DNA of 7,935 bases, from positions 1 to 7,935 of the forward strand of contig QGUH01000128.1 in assembly GCA_003242355.1 (NCBI GenBank). The letters are read 5' to 3'. Position 1 is the stretch's first letter; every line of letters begins with the position of its first letter. Under the pieces are notes generated by a model. The model ran no database searches. It was not told where the DNA came from and was given only the letters and a program-made list of their open reading frames with translations. The translations under genes were made by a program, and so were the position numbers. Shown piece after piece: positions 1-6,132 of the stretch. Source of the stretch: Pseudomonadota bacterium. Its GTDB lineage: Bacteria; Myxococcota_A; Polyangia; Polyangiales; Polyangiaceae.

Positions 1-956
1 TCGACGCCACGGGGGCCATCGTGGGACGCGCGCAAAGCTCGGGCCGAGATCGGTATCTGGTGCTCTGCGCCACGTCGGACACCCCGGTCACGCTCGAGCT
101 CCGACCGCACTCCGGGCAGGGCATGGGCGTGCTGCTGGCGTCCCGCACGCGACCGGGCAGCGAATCCGACCTCGAAATCGAGCCCACGCGCATCGACGCC
201 TTTCCCGCGGCAGACCTGGCCGAGGAAGTCGCGAGCGCTCAGCGGGCGCTCCGGCGCTCGGGTTATCCCAACGGGCGCGCAGTGCTCAGTGGGACGCTGG
301 AGGTGGGACGTCGGAGCAGCTACGAGCTGACGTTGCCCGAGGGCTGCTCCCGCCTCGATCTGCTCGGCGGCGCGCCGCTGCGCGGGCTTCGCGCCTGGGT
401 GTGGTCCCCCGGCGGGGAGCTCGTCAGCACCACGACGGCAGGAGGGCGCGGCCTGCTCTTCGTGTGCGGTCGAGGTGGTGCAGCTCGGCTCGACGCCGAA
501 GCCACGCTCCGTCCCGGACCGTTCACCGTACTGCTCAACGCCGAGCCGGGAGCCCCCGCACCTCTCGTCGAAGCGCCGCTCGCTGCCGGGCGCCTGCTCG
601 CCAACGTCGTCGAGCGCGGCGTGCTCCGGCGCGGCGCCGAAATCGGGCTCGTGCGCAAGTACACGCTCTCGGAAACGAGCCTCGAGGCGATCGAGCTCAC
701 GGTTCCCTTCGGCCGGTGCATGGACGTGGCGATGGCCCTGGACCGCGGCGCGCTCGGCGCCGAAATCCGCCTCGTCGCAACGAGCACGGGCAAAGAAATC
801 GCTTTCGGTCGAGGACCGCATGCAACGAGTGCTCGCGTCTGCGCGCTCGATGCGGAGAGCGCGCAGACGAACCTCAAGACGCGCGCGGAGCTGCGCGTTG
901 CGGCTGGCTCCGGCGTCGCGCTCGTCTCGACGCGCATGCTGAGCCCGGCGCGCTGA
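1..956 (+). CDS. Repeat-containing protein with paired cysteines, function unknown (5' end cut by window)
   Basis: The frame is open from the left edge (first full codon at 3-5) to a TGA at 954-956. The first possible start, GTG at 21, falls inside a repeat unit, so the gene almost certainly begins outside the window. I do not recognise the family. The visible part of about 317 residues holds two full units and the end of a third. Each full unit has a Gly-x-Cys segment, then a second Cys 40-41 residues later, then a stretch ending in small and hydrophobic residues. The Cys codons are at 345-347 and 465-467 in one unit, and at 717-719 and 840-842 in the next. An earlier Cys at 66-68 matches the second Cys of a unit whose first half is off-window. 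Unit period is about 124-133 residues. Alternating polar and hydrophobic residues suggest beta-sandwich domains, and the Cys pairs suggest disulfides, hence an exported protein. Both are inferences. Third codon positions are strongly G/C, which supports this frame over the open antisense frame. Confidence 0.85.
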   Translation, partial: DATGAIVGRAQSSGRDRYLVLCATSDTPVTLELRPHSGQGMGVLLASRTRPGSESDLEIEPTRIDAFPAADLAEEVASAQRALRRSGYPNGRAVLSGTLEVGRRSSYELTLPEGCSRLDLLGGAPLRGLRAWVWSPGGELVSTTTAGGRGLLFVCGRGGAARLDAEATLRPGPFTVLLNAEPGAPAPLVEAPLAAGRLLANVVERGVLRRGAEIGLVRKYTLSETSLEAIELTVPFGRCMDVAMALDRGALGAEIRLVATSTGKEIAFGRGPHATSARVCALDAESAQTNLKTRAELRVAAGSGVALVSTRMLSPAR

Positions 957-967
957 AAGCGCTCAGC
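938..967. terminator. Candidate hairpin across both convergent stop codons
   Basis: GCTGAGC at 938-944 and GCTCAGC at 961-967 are a perfect 7-bp inverted repeat. Inside it, GCT (952-954) and AGC (958-960) can add three more pairs around a GAA loop, with a one-sided bulge. Both stop codons (956 on +, 963 on -) lie within it, and the intergenic gap is only 6 bp. The position suits a bidirectional terminator, but there is no T-run on either strand, so Rho-independent termination is not established. Confidence 0.3.
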
Positions 968-1889
968 CAGGGGCGAGCGTCAAAACGTCCCGAACGGAAA
1001 CGAGGCGCTCGGTGCCTTCGACGTTGGTCACCTTGATCGCATCGTCGACCATTCCGAGCACTCGAGCTGGCGCCCAAGGCTCCGCCGGGGACGAGGGACG
1101 AAGCAACACGAAGTCGCCACGTGCCGGCGCGGGGTTGGCGGACGTGGGCTCGGGAACGAGGTCGGCCAGGCCCACGCGCGTGTTCCACGCGTCCGCCGAG
1201 AACGTCACCGAAGCGCCGTCCCGATCCACGGCCTCCACGACCGCCGTGTACCAGCCCCCTTCCCGCTTTGCGACCACGCGAGCGCGCGGCACCGGCCGAT
1301 ACCCCGGGGGAGCCGCGGGAGCGCCCGCGCGCGCCACCGCCTCGAGGAAGGCGGCCCGTGCGGCCGCGCGCGCGAACCGGTTCCGCAGGTTCAGCTCCGT
1401 AACGGCCGAGGGTTGGAGCAGCGCTCGCGACGAAAGCTCCGCGCGCTTGCCCGTGGTCGTCGAGACGACGAATCCCGTCGGAGCGCGCGACTCGATCCGG
1501 CAGCCGACCCAGGCATCCTCGAGGTTGCAGATCGCGAACGCACCGACGTCGAAGCGCCCCGCGGCTTGCGGCAGTCGATAAACGTCTCCCGGAGCGACGC
1601 TGATCGGCTCCCCTTCGGCGGGCGCTACACGGAGCGATTCCTTGGTGGCCTGAAGGACGCGTGCCTCGAAGAACTCCGCCGCCGTGGCCTCCACGACGAC
1701 TCGGTCCCCGCGAACGATGGACGGCTCACGCGGCGGAGCGGGCGCCGAGCGCCCGTCCTTGCACGCGCAAGTGAACGCCCCGAGAACGGCGCAGGCGATC
1801 GCCGCGAGCGAACGGCCGCAACGCGCAGCGTCAGCCCGGCTCGCAAAGTGCCTCTCGGCTTCACCCGGATCGTCGAACGACGAGGACAC
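963..1889 (-). CDS. Putative lipoprotein/exported protein with four SH3/Tudor-like units, function unknown
   Basis: A 308-residue protein starting at GTG 1889 and ending at TGA 963-965. An in-frame TAA lies two codons upstream of the GTG, and no other start codon occurs before the signal-like segment, so the start is well constrained. A GAGGA sits about 10 nt upstream, a wide spacing. Residues 27-43 form a hydrophobic stretch ending FTCAC followed by Lys-Asp. This resembles a signal peptide with a poor lipobox (Cys41 or Cys43), so lipidation is possible but not assured. After a Pro/Ala linker the protein holds four units of about 50 residues at roughly 59-107, 113-161, 200-249 and 256-308. 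Each runs: a V-rich strand, an aromatic-x-x-A/G-R/V strand, a V-rich strand, and an ending of the type x-D/A-L/V-x-x-L. This is typical of small SH3/Tudor/agenet-like barrels. An Ala/Arg-rich helical insert (about 166-190) separates units 2 and 3. Such barrels often bind peptides or nucleic acids, but nothing here shows the ligand. The gene lies 89 bp after the alpha/beta hydrolase on the same strand and may share its transcript. Confidence 0.85.
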   Translation of the reverse strand: MSSSFDDPGEAERHFASRADAARCGRSLAAIACAVLGAFTCACKDGRSAPAPPREPSIVRGDRVVVEATAAEFFEARVLQATKESLRVAPAEGEPISVAPGDVYRLPQAAGRFDVGAFAICNLEDAWVGCRIESRAPTGFVVSTTTGKRAELSSRALLQPSAVTELNLRNRFARAAARAAFLEAVARAGAPAAPPGYRPVPRARVVAKREGGWYTAVVEAVDRDGASVTFSADAWNTRVGLADLVPEPTSANPAPARGDFVLLRPSSPAEPWAPARVLGMVDDAIKVTNVEGTERLVSVRDVLTLAPG

Positions 1890-1905
1890 GGCTTACCATT
1901 CCTCA

Positions 1906-1956
1906 TCGCGCATTCGCGCATCGAGGTAAAGCTTCCGGCAATTCGAAATGCGCGAA
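1906..1956. repeat. Tandem 8-mer plus inverted copy between the hydrolase and four-barrel genes
   Basis: TCGCGCAT occurs twice back to back at 1906-1913 and 1914-1921. Its reverse complement ATGCGCGA lies at 1948-1955. With one extra pair, TTCGCGCAT (1913-1921) and ATGCGCGAA (1948-1956) form a perfect 9-bp inverted repeat around a 26-nt loop. It fills much of the 89-bp gap between the hydrolase stop (1979) and the next start (1889). It could be an operator, an mRNA stem that sets expression of the second gene, or a partial terminator. No T-run follows the stem on the minus strand. Confidence 0.45.
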
Positions 1957-1978
1957 AGCGGATGCAGCGCTCGGACGG

Positions 1979-2782
1979 TCAACTGCGAGGCGCCGCGCTT
2001 TCGGACAGCCGTTCGAGGAACGTGGCGACGCGCGCGTTGAACTCCGTGGGCGCCACGAGGTTGACCACGTGCCCCGCGCCGGGCACGACCGCGAGCTCGG
2101 CGTTCGGCAACAGCTCGGCGAGCCGCCGACTCGGCGCGAGCGACTCTTCGTCCTCGCCCCCCACGAGCACGAGTGTGGGGATGGCGAGCGCCGACAGCTC
2201 GGCGGCGAACGCGTCGACCGGCGGGATCCGCGCAAGGACTCGCCGCAGGATCGCCGAGAGCGCGTGGGGAGCGTGCTCCATCAGGCCTTGCCGGATCAAC
2301 GCCGCCCCCTTCGGGTCGAAGCGCGCCGCTTCGCCCCAAACGTAGCGCTCGCCCGCCCGCTCGAGCCCTTCGCGCTCGATCGCTTCCGCGAACCCGAGCG
2401 CCCACTCGACACGCCCCTCCGCATCGCTCCCGCTCGGCAGCGCCGCCAGCACGAGCGCGCGGACGCTGTCGGGATGGGCGAGCGCATGGCGTAGGGCGGT
2501 GTAGGCGCCCAGGCTCAACCCGCCAGCAACGACCTGTGGCCCTACCGCACGCGCAATGCGCGTGAAGTCCCCCACGAGCTCGCGTTCCTCGTACGCGCTC
2601 GGAGCTTCGGGTGCCTCGCTCCGCGCGTGGCCGCGCGCATCGTACAAGACCACGCGGAATCGGTCGGAGAAGGCGCGGGCCTGCGGGCGGAAGTTCCGGG
2701 CGCTGCCGCCGAAGCCGTGCGCGAAAACGAGCGGCGGACCCGAGCCGTGGTGCTCGACGTGGAGGTTCGGAGGGGAAGCCAC
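1979..2782 (-). CDS. Alpha/beta hydrolase fold enzyme
   Basis: A 267-residue, soluble single-domain enzyme of usual length for the alpha/beta hydrolase superfamily, with no signal peptide. In order: the oxyanion-hole strand with His22-Gly23 (AHGFGG); the strand and turn VVLYDARGHARS (about 44-55), typical of this fold; the nucleophile elbow GLSLG with Ser90; a helical cap region of about 120-190; the strand IPTLVLVGGED giving the acid Asp211; and PGAGH with the catalytic His238. All triad residues are present, so it should be active as an esterase, lipase, lactonase or C-C hydrolase. The sequence resembles 3-oxoadipate enol-lactonase-like and related small hydrolases, but no aromatic-degradation genes are nearby, so the substrate is unknown. 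Start GTG 2782 is preceded by AAGG with 5-nt spacing. It is divergent from the helicase gene across 93 bp and lies upstream of the four-barrel protein gene. Confidence 0.93.
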   Translation of the reverse strand: MASPPNLHVEHHGSGPPLVFAHGFGGSARNFRPQARAFSDRFRVVLYDARGHARSEAPEAPSAYEERELVGDFTRIARAVGPQVVAGGLSLGAYTALRHALAHPDSVRALVLAALPSGSDAEGRVEWALGFAEAIEREGLERAGERYVWGEAARFDPKGAALIRQGLMEHAPHALSAILRRVLARIPPVDAFAAELSALAIPTLVLVGGEDEESLAPSRRLAELLPNAELAVVPGAGHVVNLVAPTEFNARVATFLERLSESAAPRS

Positions 2783-2787
2783 GGGCG

Positions 2788-2791
2788 CCTT
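2788..2791 (-). promoter_or_regulatory. Ribosome binding site of the alpha/beta hydrolase
   Basis: On the minus strand AAGG is followed by five bases (CGCCC) and then the GTG at 2782. This is the clearest Shine-Dalgarno match in the window at proper distance, and it supports the GTG start. Confidence 0.5.
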
Positions 2792-2819
2792 GTAGCGCGG
2801 CGAGCCGGCGCGTTCGAGC

Positions 2820-2836
2820 GGCCAGGGCCCCTGGCC
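2820..2836. promoter_or_regulatory. 17-bp perfect palindrome in the divergent intergenic region (operator candidate)
   Basis: GGCCAGGGCCCCTGGCC has two 8-bp arms around one central base. It lies 37 bp from the hydrolase GTG and 39 bp from the helicase ATG, almost exactly midway. The placement suits a binding site for a dimeric regulator acting on one or both genes. High GC makes such palindromes more likely by chance, so function is inferred only. Confidence 0.4.
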
Positions 2837-2858
2837 TCGCCTCCCACCTTCCGGAACC

Positions 2859-2874
2859 TGTCAAGCCCTTGACC
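2859..2874. promoter_or_regulatory. Palindrome made of back-to-back -35-like hexamers (divergent promoter/operator candidate)
   Basis: GTCAAG (2860-2865) and CTTGAC (2868-2873) are a perfect 6-bp inverted repeat with a 2-base centre. Read outward, it gives TTGACA on the minus strand (2864 to 2859), the exact sigma-70 -35 consensus and pointing to the hydrolase. On the plus strand it gives TTGACC (2869-2874), pointing to the helicase. No good -10 hexamer lies 16-18 bp beyond either one: the minus strand has GGCGAG and the plus strand TAATGG. It may therefore be an operator rather than a pair of promoters. An 8-bp palindrome, TTCCGGAA, lies alongside at 2849-2856. Confidence 0.35.
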
Positions 2875-2875
2875 G

Positions 2876-4999
2876 ATGCCGGCTCGCTCCGTAATGGGTG
2901 CCCCGGTGTCGGAGCTGAACCCGGCTCAGCGCGAGGCCGTGACCACACTCTCGGGACCGCTGCTCGTGCTCGCCGGCGCGGGCACGGGCAAGACGCGCGT
3001 GATCACGTACCGCATCGCCCAGCTCGTGAAGCACGGCACGCCGCCACACCGCATTCTGGCGGTCACCTTCACGAACAAGGCGGCTCGCGAGATGCGCGAA
3101 CGCGCGCTGCGCCTTTTGGGCAAGCGTCCGCGCGGGGCCAAGCCCCCCGAGATCTCCACCTTCCACTCTCTGTGCGTGCGGATCTTGAGGCGGCACGCGG
3201 CGCTCCTCGGCTATCCGACGGAGTTTTCGATTTACGACCGGGGAGACCAGGAAATGCTGGCCCGGCTCGTCCTGCGGGACATCCGCGTGAGCGATTCGAC
3301 GCTGCGTCCCGGCGAACTGCTCGGGTTCATCAGTACCTGGAAGAACCAAAACGTGTCGCCTGACGAAGCGCGGCAAGCGGCGGAAGGCCATCGCGCCGAG
3401 GTCGCGGCGCAAGCGTACGCCCGCTACGAGGCGCAGCTTCGAGCCGGCGGCAGCATGGACTTCGACGACCTGCTGCTTCAGACGACGCGCCTTTTCCGCG
3501 ACCACCCCGAGGCGCGCTTCGCCGAAGCCTCACGCTTCGACCATCTGCTCATCGACGAGTACCAGGACACCAACCGCCTGCAGTACGAGATCGTCAAGGC
3601 GCTCGCGCAGCGCCACCGCAATCTCTGCGTGGTGGGTGACGACGACCAGTCGATCTACGGTTGGCGTGGCGCCGAGGTCGAACACATCCTGAGTTTCCAG
3701 AACGACTGGCCCGATGCTCGCGTCGTCCGGCTCGAGTTCAACTATCGCTCGCGTGCGCCGATCCTCGAGCTTGCGAACAAGCTCATCCTCCACAACAGCG
3801 CCCGGCACCAGAAAGTGCTCCGTGCCTCCCGCGAAGGCGGCGTGCCCCCGCGCATTCTGCGCATGGAGGACGAGAACATGGAGGCGGAGCACGTGGTCCG
3901 AGAGATCCGCCAGCTCCTCGTGGGAGACGCCGAACGGCGCGTGAGCCCGAGCGACATCGCCATTCTGTTCCGTACGAACGAGCAGCCGCGCGCGTTCGAG
4001 CTCGAGCTTCGCCGCGAGAAGATTCCCTACGTGCTCGTCGGCGGGTTGTCGTTCTACGATCGGCGCGAAATCAAGGACGTCCTCGCTTACCTCCGGGTGC
4101 TCGCGAACCCGCTCGACGAGGTTTCGCTCCTGCGCGTCATCAACACGCCGCCTCGCGGAATCGGGCCGTCTACCGTGGAGACGCTCCTCGAGCATGCCGT
4201 GAGCCAGGGACGGCCGCTCTGGACCGTGCTGCCCGAAGCCGAATCCCTTTCGTTGAGCGAAGGCGTCGTGAGCCGGATTCAGGGCTTCCAAAAGCTGTTG
4301 GACGGCTTCCGGGCGAAGCTCGGCACCATGCCCATCGCCGACCTCGTGCGCGCGCTGCTCGACGCCATCGAGTACCGCGCCGAGCTCGAGCGCGTGTACA
4401 CGGGGCCGGGCGAGGCCGAGTCGCGGTGGCTGGCCATCGAAGAGCTCGTCAACGCCGCGGCGCTCTACGAGCAGCGCACCGATGCTCCGTCGCTCCTCGG
4501 CTTTCTCGAAGAGGCGGCCCTCGCCGATCGCGACGACAAGGACCAAGAGTCGGGCCGGGAGCGCCACGCCGTCACCCTCATGACGTTGCACAGCGCCAAG
4601 GGCCTCGAGTTCCCCCACGTTTACATGGTGGGCGTCGAGGAAGGCATCTTGCCGCACCAGCGCTCCGTGCTCGAAGGGCGCGGTGTCGAGGAAGAGCGCC
4701 GCCTCTGCTACGTGGGCGTGACCCGCGCGCAGGAGACGCTCACCCTCACGTTCACCAAGGCTCGGATGAAATGGGGCAAGCCGCGTCCTTCGATTCCGAG
4801 CCGCTTCCTGATGGAAATGCGCGGCGAAACCGAGCGGGCCCGCCGCGCAGCGGAAGCCGCGATGGCTCTGTTCGGCAGTGGGGCGACGGGGCGACCGCGG
4901 GCGTCGTCCGCCCCCGAGTCGGAAGCGTCCTCGGGGAAGCGCTCGACCAAAGGGAGTCGCAAGCCGCGCGAGGCGACGCGTAAACGCAGCGCCAGCTGA
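2876..4999 (+). CDS. UvrD/Rep/PcrA-type superfamily 1A DNA helicase
   Basis: A 707-residue ATP-dependent 3'-5' DNA helicase, with likely roles in replication-fork restart or excision and mismatch repair. Residue numbers count from ATG 2876. All SF1A motifs are intact: Q motif LNPAQREAV (14-22), Walker A GAGTGKT (34-40, Lys39), motif Ia AVTFTNKAA (62-70), Walker B LLIDEYQDTN (224-233, Asp227-Glu228), motif III GDDDQSIYGWRGA (254-266), motif IV FNYRS (288-292), motif V TLMTLHSAKGLEFPHVY (567-583) and motif VI EEERRLCYVGVTRAQ (605-619). From memory, the segment after motif V (VYMVGVEEGILPHQ), the short N-terminus and the total length are closer to Rep than to UvrD or PcrA. No C-terminal Tudor-like domain is seen; residues about 650-707 are a low-complexity Ala/Ser/Lys/Arg tail. 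I leave the symbol blank because the paralogue is unresolved. Starts at ATG 2876, ATG 2894 and GTG 2906 are all possible and none has a good Shine-Dalgarno; the GTG would give MSELNPAQ, a Rep-like beginning. The gene converges on the C45 gene across 38 bp. Confidence 0.96.
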   Translation: MPARSVMGAPVSELNPAQREAVTTLSGPLLVLAGAGTGKTRVITYRIAQLVKHGTPPHRILAVTFTNKAAREMRERALRLLGKRPRGAKPPEISTFHSLCVRILRRHAALLGYPTEFSIYDRGDQEMLARLVLRDIRVSDSTLRPGELLGFISTWKNQNVSPDEARQAAEGHRAEVAAQAYARYEAQLRAGGSMDFDDLLLQTTRLFRDHPEARFAEASRFDHLLIDEYQDTNRLQYEIVKALAQRHRNLCVVGDDDQSIYGWRGAEVEHILSFQNDWPDARVVRLEFNYRSRAPILELANKLILHNSARHQKVLRASREGGVPPRILRMEDENMEAEHVVREIRQLLVGDAERRVSPSDIAILFRTNEQPRAFELELRREKIPYVLVGGLSFYDRREIKDVLAYLRVLANPLDEVSLLRVINTPPRGIGPSTVETLLEHAVSQGRPLWTVLPEAESLSLSEGVVSRIQGFQKLLDGFRAKLGTMPIADLVRALLDAIEYRAELERVYTGPGEAESRWLAIEELVNAAALYEQRTDAPSLLGFLEEAALADRDDKDQESGRERHAVTLMTLHSAKGLEFPHVYMVGVEEGILPHQRSVLEGRGVEEERRLCYVGVTRAQETLTLTFTKARMKWGKPRPSIPSRFLMEMRGETERARRAAEAAMALFGSGATGRPRASSAPESEASSGKRSTKGSRKPREATRKRSAS

Positions 5000-5082
5000 A
5001 GGTCAGGCGCCGTCTTCCGTGTGGTCTTTCCGCGGCGCTAGCCGTGGGGCGCGCGAGACGGCGTGGAGAAGGTCAGGCGCCG
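4998..5082. repeat. 15-bp exact direct repeat spanning the helicase stop and the C45 gene 3' end
   Basis: GAAGGTCAGGCGCCG occurs at 4998-5012 and again at 5068-5082, exactly 70 bp apart. The first copy contains the last two bases of the helicase TGA and runs into the 38-bp convergent gap. The second copy encodes Arg-Arg-Leu-Thr-Phe (antisense) near the C-terminus of the C45 protein. Sequence after each copy does not align, so it is not an obvious 70-bp tandem duplication. Confidence 0.6.
5030..5047. terminator. Candidate hairpin over the C45 gene stop codon
   Basis: CCGCGGC (5030-5036) and GCCGTGG (5041-5047) can pair over seven positions, with one G-U wobble if read as plus-strand RNA (an A-C mismatch on the minus strand), around a GCTA loop that holds the TAG stop (5038-5040). 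It lies between the convergent helicase and C45 genes, where terminators are expected. No T-run follows on either strand, so this is a weak candidate. Confidence 0.25.
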
Positions 5083-6132
5083 CCACTCGCCGCGGTCGGA
5101 GGGTCCCCGGCAGGCGAAGAGCTCCCGCCGCGCGGGGACACACACGAGACAGGCGTTGGTCGTGGTTCCCTGGGCGTCCTCGGGATAGCGGTTGATACTC
5201 TCGACGCCGTCCGATCGATCCGCGAAGAGAGCGCGCACGGCGTCGAAATCGACGTTGCCTCGGGCGAGCCACGCACCGGCGCGAGCCAGCCGTTTTCGGC
5301 TCGACTCCGTCACGGCTTCCCCCTCGCGCTGCTGGAGCGGGAATGCCTGGCAATGATTCGTTTGCACGATCGGGTCCTGCTCCAGGCCACGCTCGAAAAC
5401 GCCGTCGGGATCGCACTCGAGCTCCACGCCCGAAACGGCGTCCGCAATCCAGTACGTGTGCGCGGCGGCACGCGGCGCCCGGCGCACCACCTCGGTCGCT
5501 TCCGCCCGAGCGCGGGCGCGAATGGCCCGGTGCAATATCGTGAGATAGCCGACGCCGGGGCGCGACGCGCGCGTCTTGATGTTCGTGGTGCCCACCGCGA
5601 CACCGTCGGCGTTCATCCCCATGAGCGAGAGGGCGCCCGCGCAGGTGATGGACCACGTCTCCGGGCCGGAGCTCGGGATCCGGTGCACGGCAACGACGAA
5701 GTCGAGATCGTCGGGGTTCAAATCCCACGTCTGGCCCGCGATGACGATGCCATCGCGGCTCTTTTCGGGAGGAACGAGCACGCTCGTGCATCCCTCCTCG
5801 TCGGCCGGGGCCGGCAGCACGAGGACGTCACGCACGTCCGTCATGTTCGCGGCCGCATAGAGCCGCACGGCATCGACGCCAGCCGCTTCCGCGATGCCGA
5901 AGTGCTCTTCCGTGCCCTCCGGATCGAAGCGCTCGGCGATCTCGAGGCAAGCGCGCCCGACCTTCTCGAACTCCGCGAGCCGCTCGGCCTGCCCTCGTTC
6001 GGCGAGATACGCGGCAAGAGCGCGAAAGCGCTGATCCACGAACCGTTGCACGAGGTCGCGCCACTGCTCACCCTGAGCACGCCCGAGATCGCGCGGGGCT
6101 CCGTTGCATTCAATCGTGGGAAGCTCGAACAT
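5038..6132 (-). CDS. Peptidase C45 family autoproteolytic acyltransferase/amide hydrolase (acyl-CoA:6-APA acyltransferase-like)
   Basis: A 364-residue Ntn-hydrolase precursor of the family of fungal isopenicillin N acyltransferase and bacterial choloylglycine hydrolase-like proteins. The N-terminal segment has the family pattern GAPRDLGRAQG (11-21). The predicted nucleophile is Cys115 in EEGCTSV; known members cleave themselves at the Gly-Cys bond to expose the N-terminal Cys, here Gly114-Cys115, giving chains of about 114 and 250 residues. Other family hallmarks follow: GQTWDLNPDD (133-142), GMNADGVAVGTTN (172-184), the TYWIADAVSG strand (226-235), QTNHCQAF (257-264), and TTNACLV then ACRGPS near the C-terminus. 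No signal peptide is seen, so it is probably cytoplasmic. The substrate cannot be read from sequence; N-acyl amides are the family norm. The frame stays open far upstream inside rel, but ATG 6132 is chosen because conserved sequence starts there and it lies just after the rel stop. The 8-nt gap and lack of a clear Shine-Dalgarno suggest translational coupling to rel. A small stem (6134-6138 with 6145-6149) places the rel stop in its loop. Confidence 0.92.
   Translation of the reverse strand: MFELPTIECNGAPRDLGRAQGEQWRDLVQRFVDQRFRALAAYLAERGQAERLAEFEKVGRACLEIAERFDPEGTEEHFGIAEAAGVDAVRLYAAANMTDVRDVLVLPAPADEEGCTSVLVPPEKSRDGIVIAGQTWDLNPDDLDFVVAVHRIPSSGPETWSITCAGALSLMGMNADGVAVGTTNIKTRASRPGVGYLTILHRAIRARARAEATEVVRRAPRAAAHTYWIADAVSGVELECDPDGVFERGLEQDPIVQTNHCQAFPLQQREGEAVTESSRKRLARAGAWLARGNVDFDAVRALFADRSDGVESINRYPEDAQGTTTNACLVCVPARRELFACRGPSDRGEWRRLTFSTPSRAPHG

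Noticed and set aside
320..937. 205-codon open frame antisense to gene 1
   Set aside because: Its composition is Ser/Arg/Pro-rich, whereas the plus frame shows regular repeats with conserved Cys spacing and G/C-rich third positions.
1413..2345. 310-codon plus-strand open frame across the four-barrel and hydrolase genes
   Set aside because: It spans two real minus-strand genes and their gap and has low-complexity Arg/Ser-rich sequence. No start or coding signal of its own is seen.
2869..2897. Full sigma-70 promoter TTGACC-N17-TAATGG for the helicase
   Set aside because: The -35 is good, but the supposed -10 matches the consensus at only two of six positions. The -35 palindrome is kept as a low-confidence site; a complete promoter is not claimed.
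3530..4657. 375-codon open frame antisense to the helicase
   Set aside because: It mirrors the helicase codons, has the typical Val/Leu/Asp/Glu-rich shadow composition and no recognisable motif. The opposite strand carries a fully conserved helicase.
5000..5037. Intrinsic terminator in the helicase/C45 gap
   Set aside because: The only stem found (5030-5047) has a wobble or mismatch and no following T-run on either strand. It is listed only as a weak candidate.
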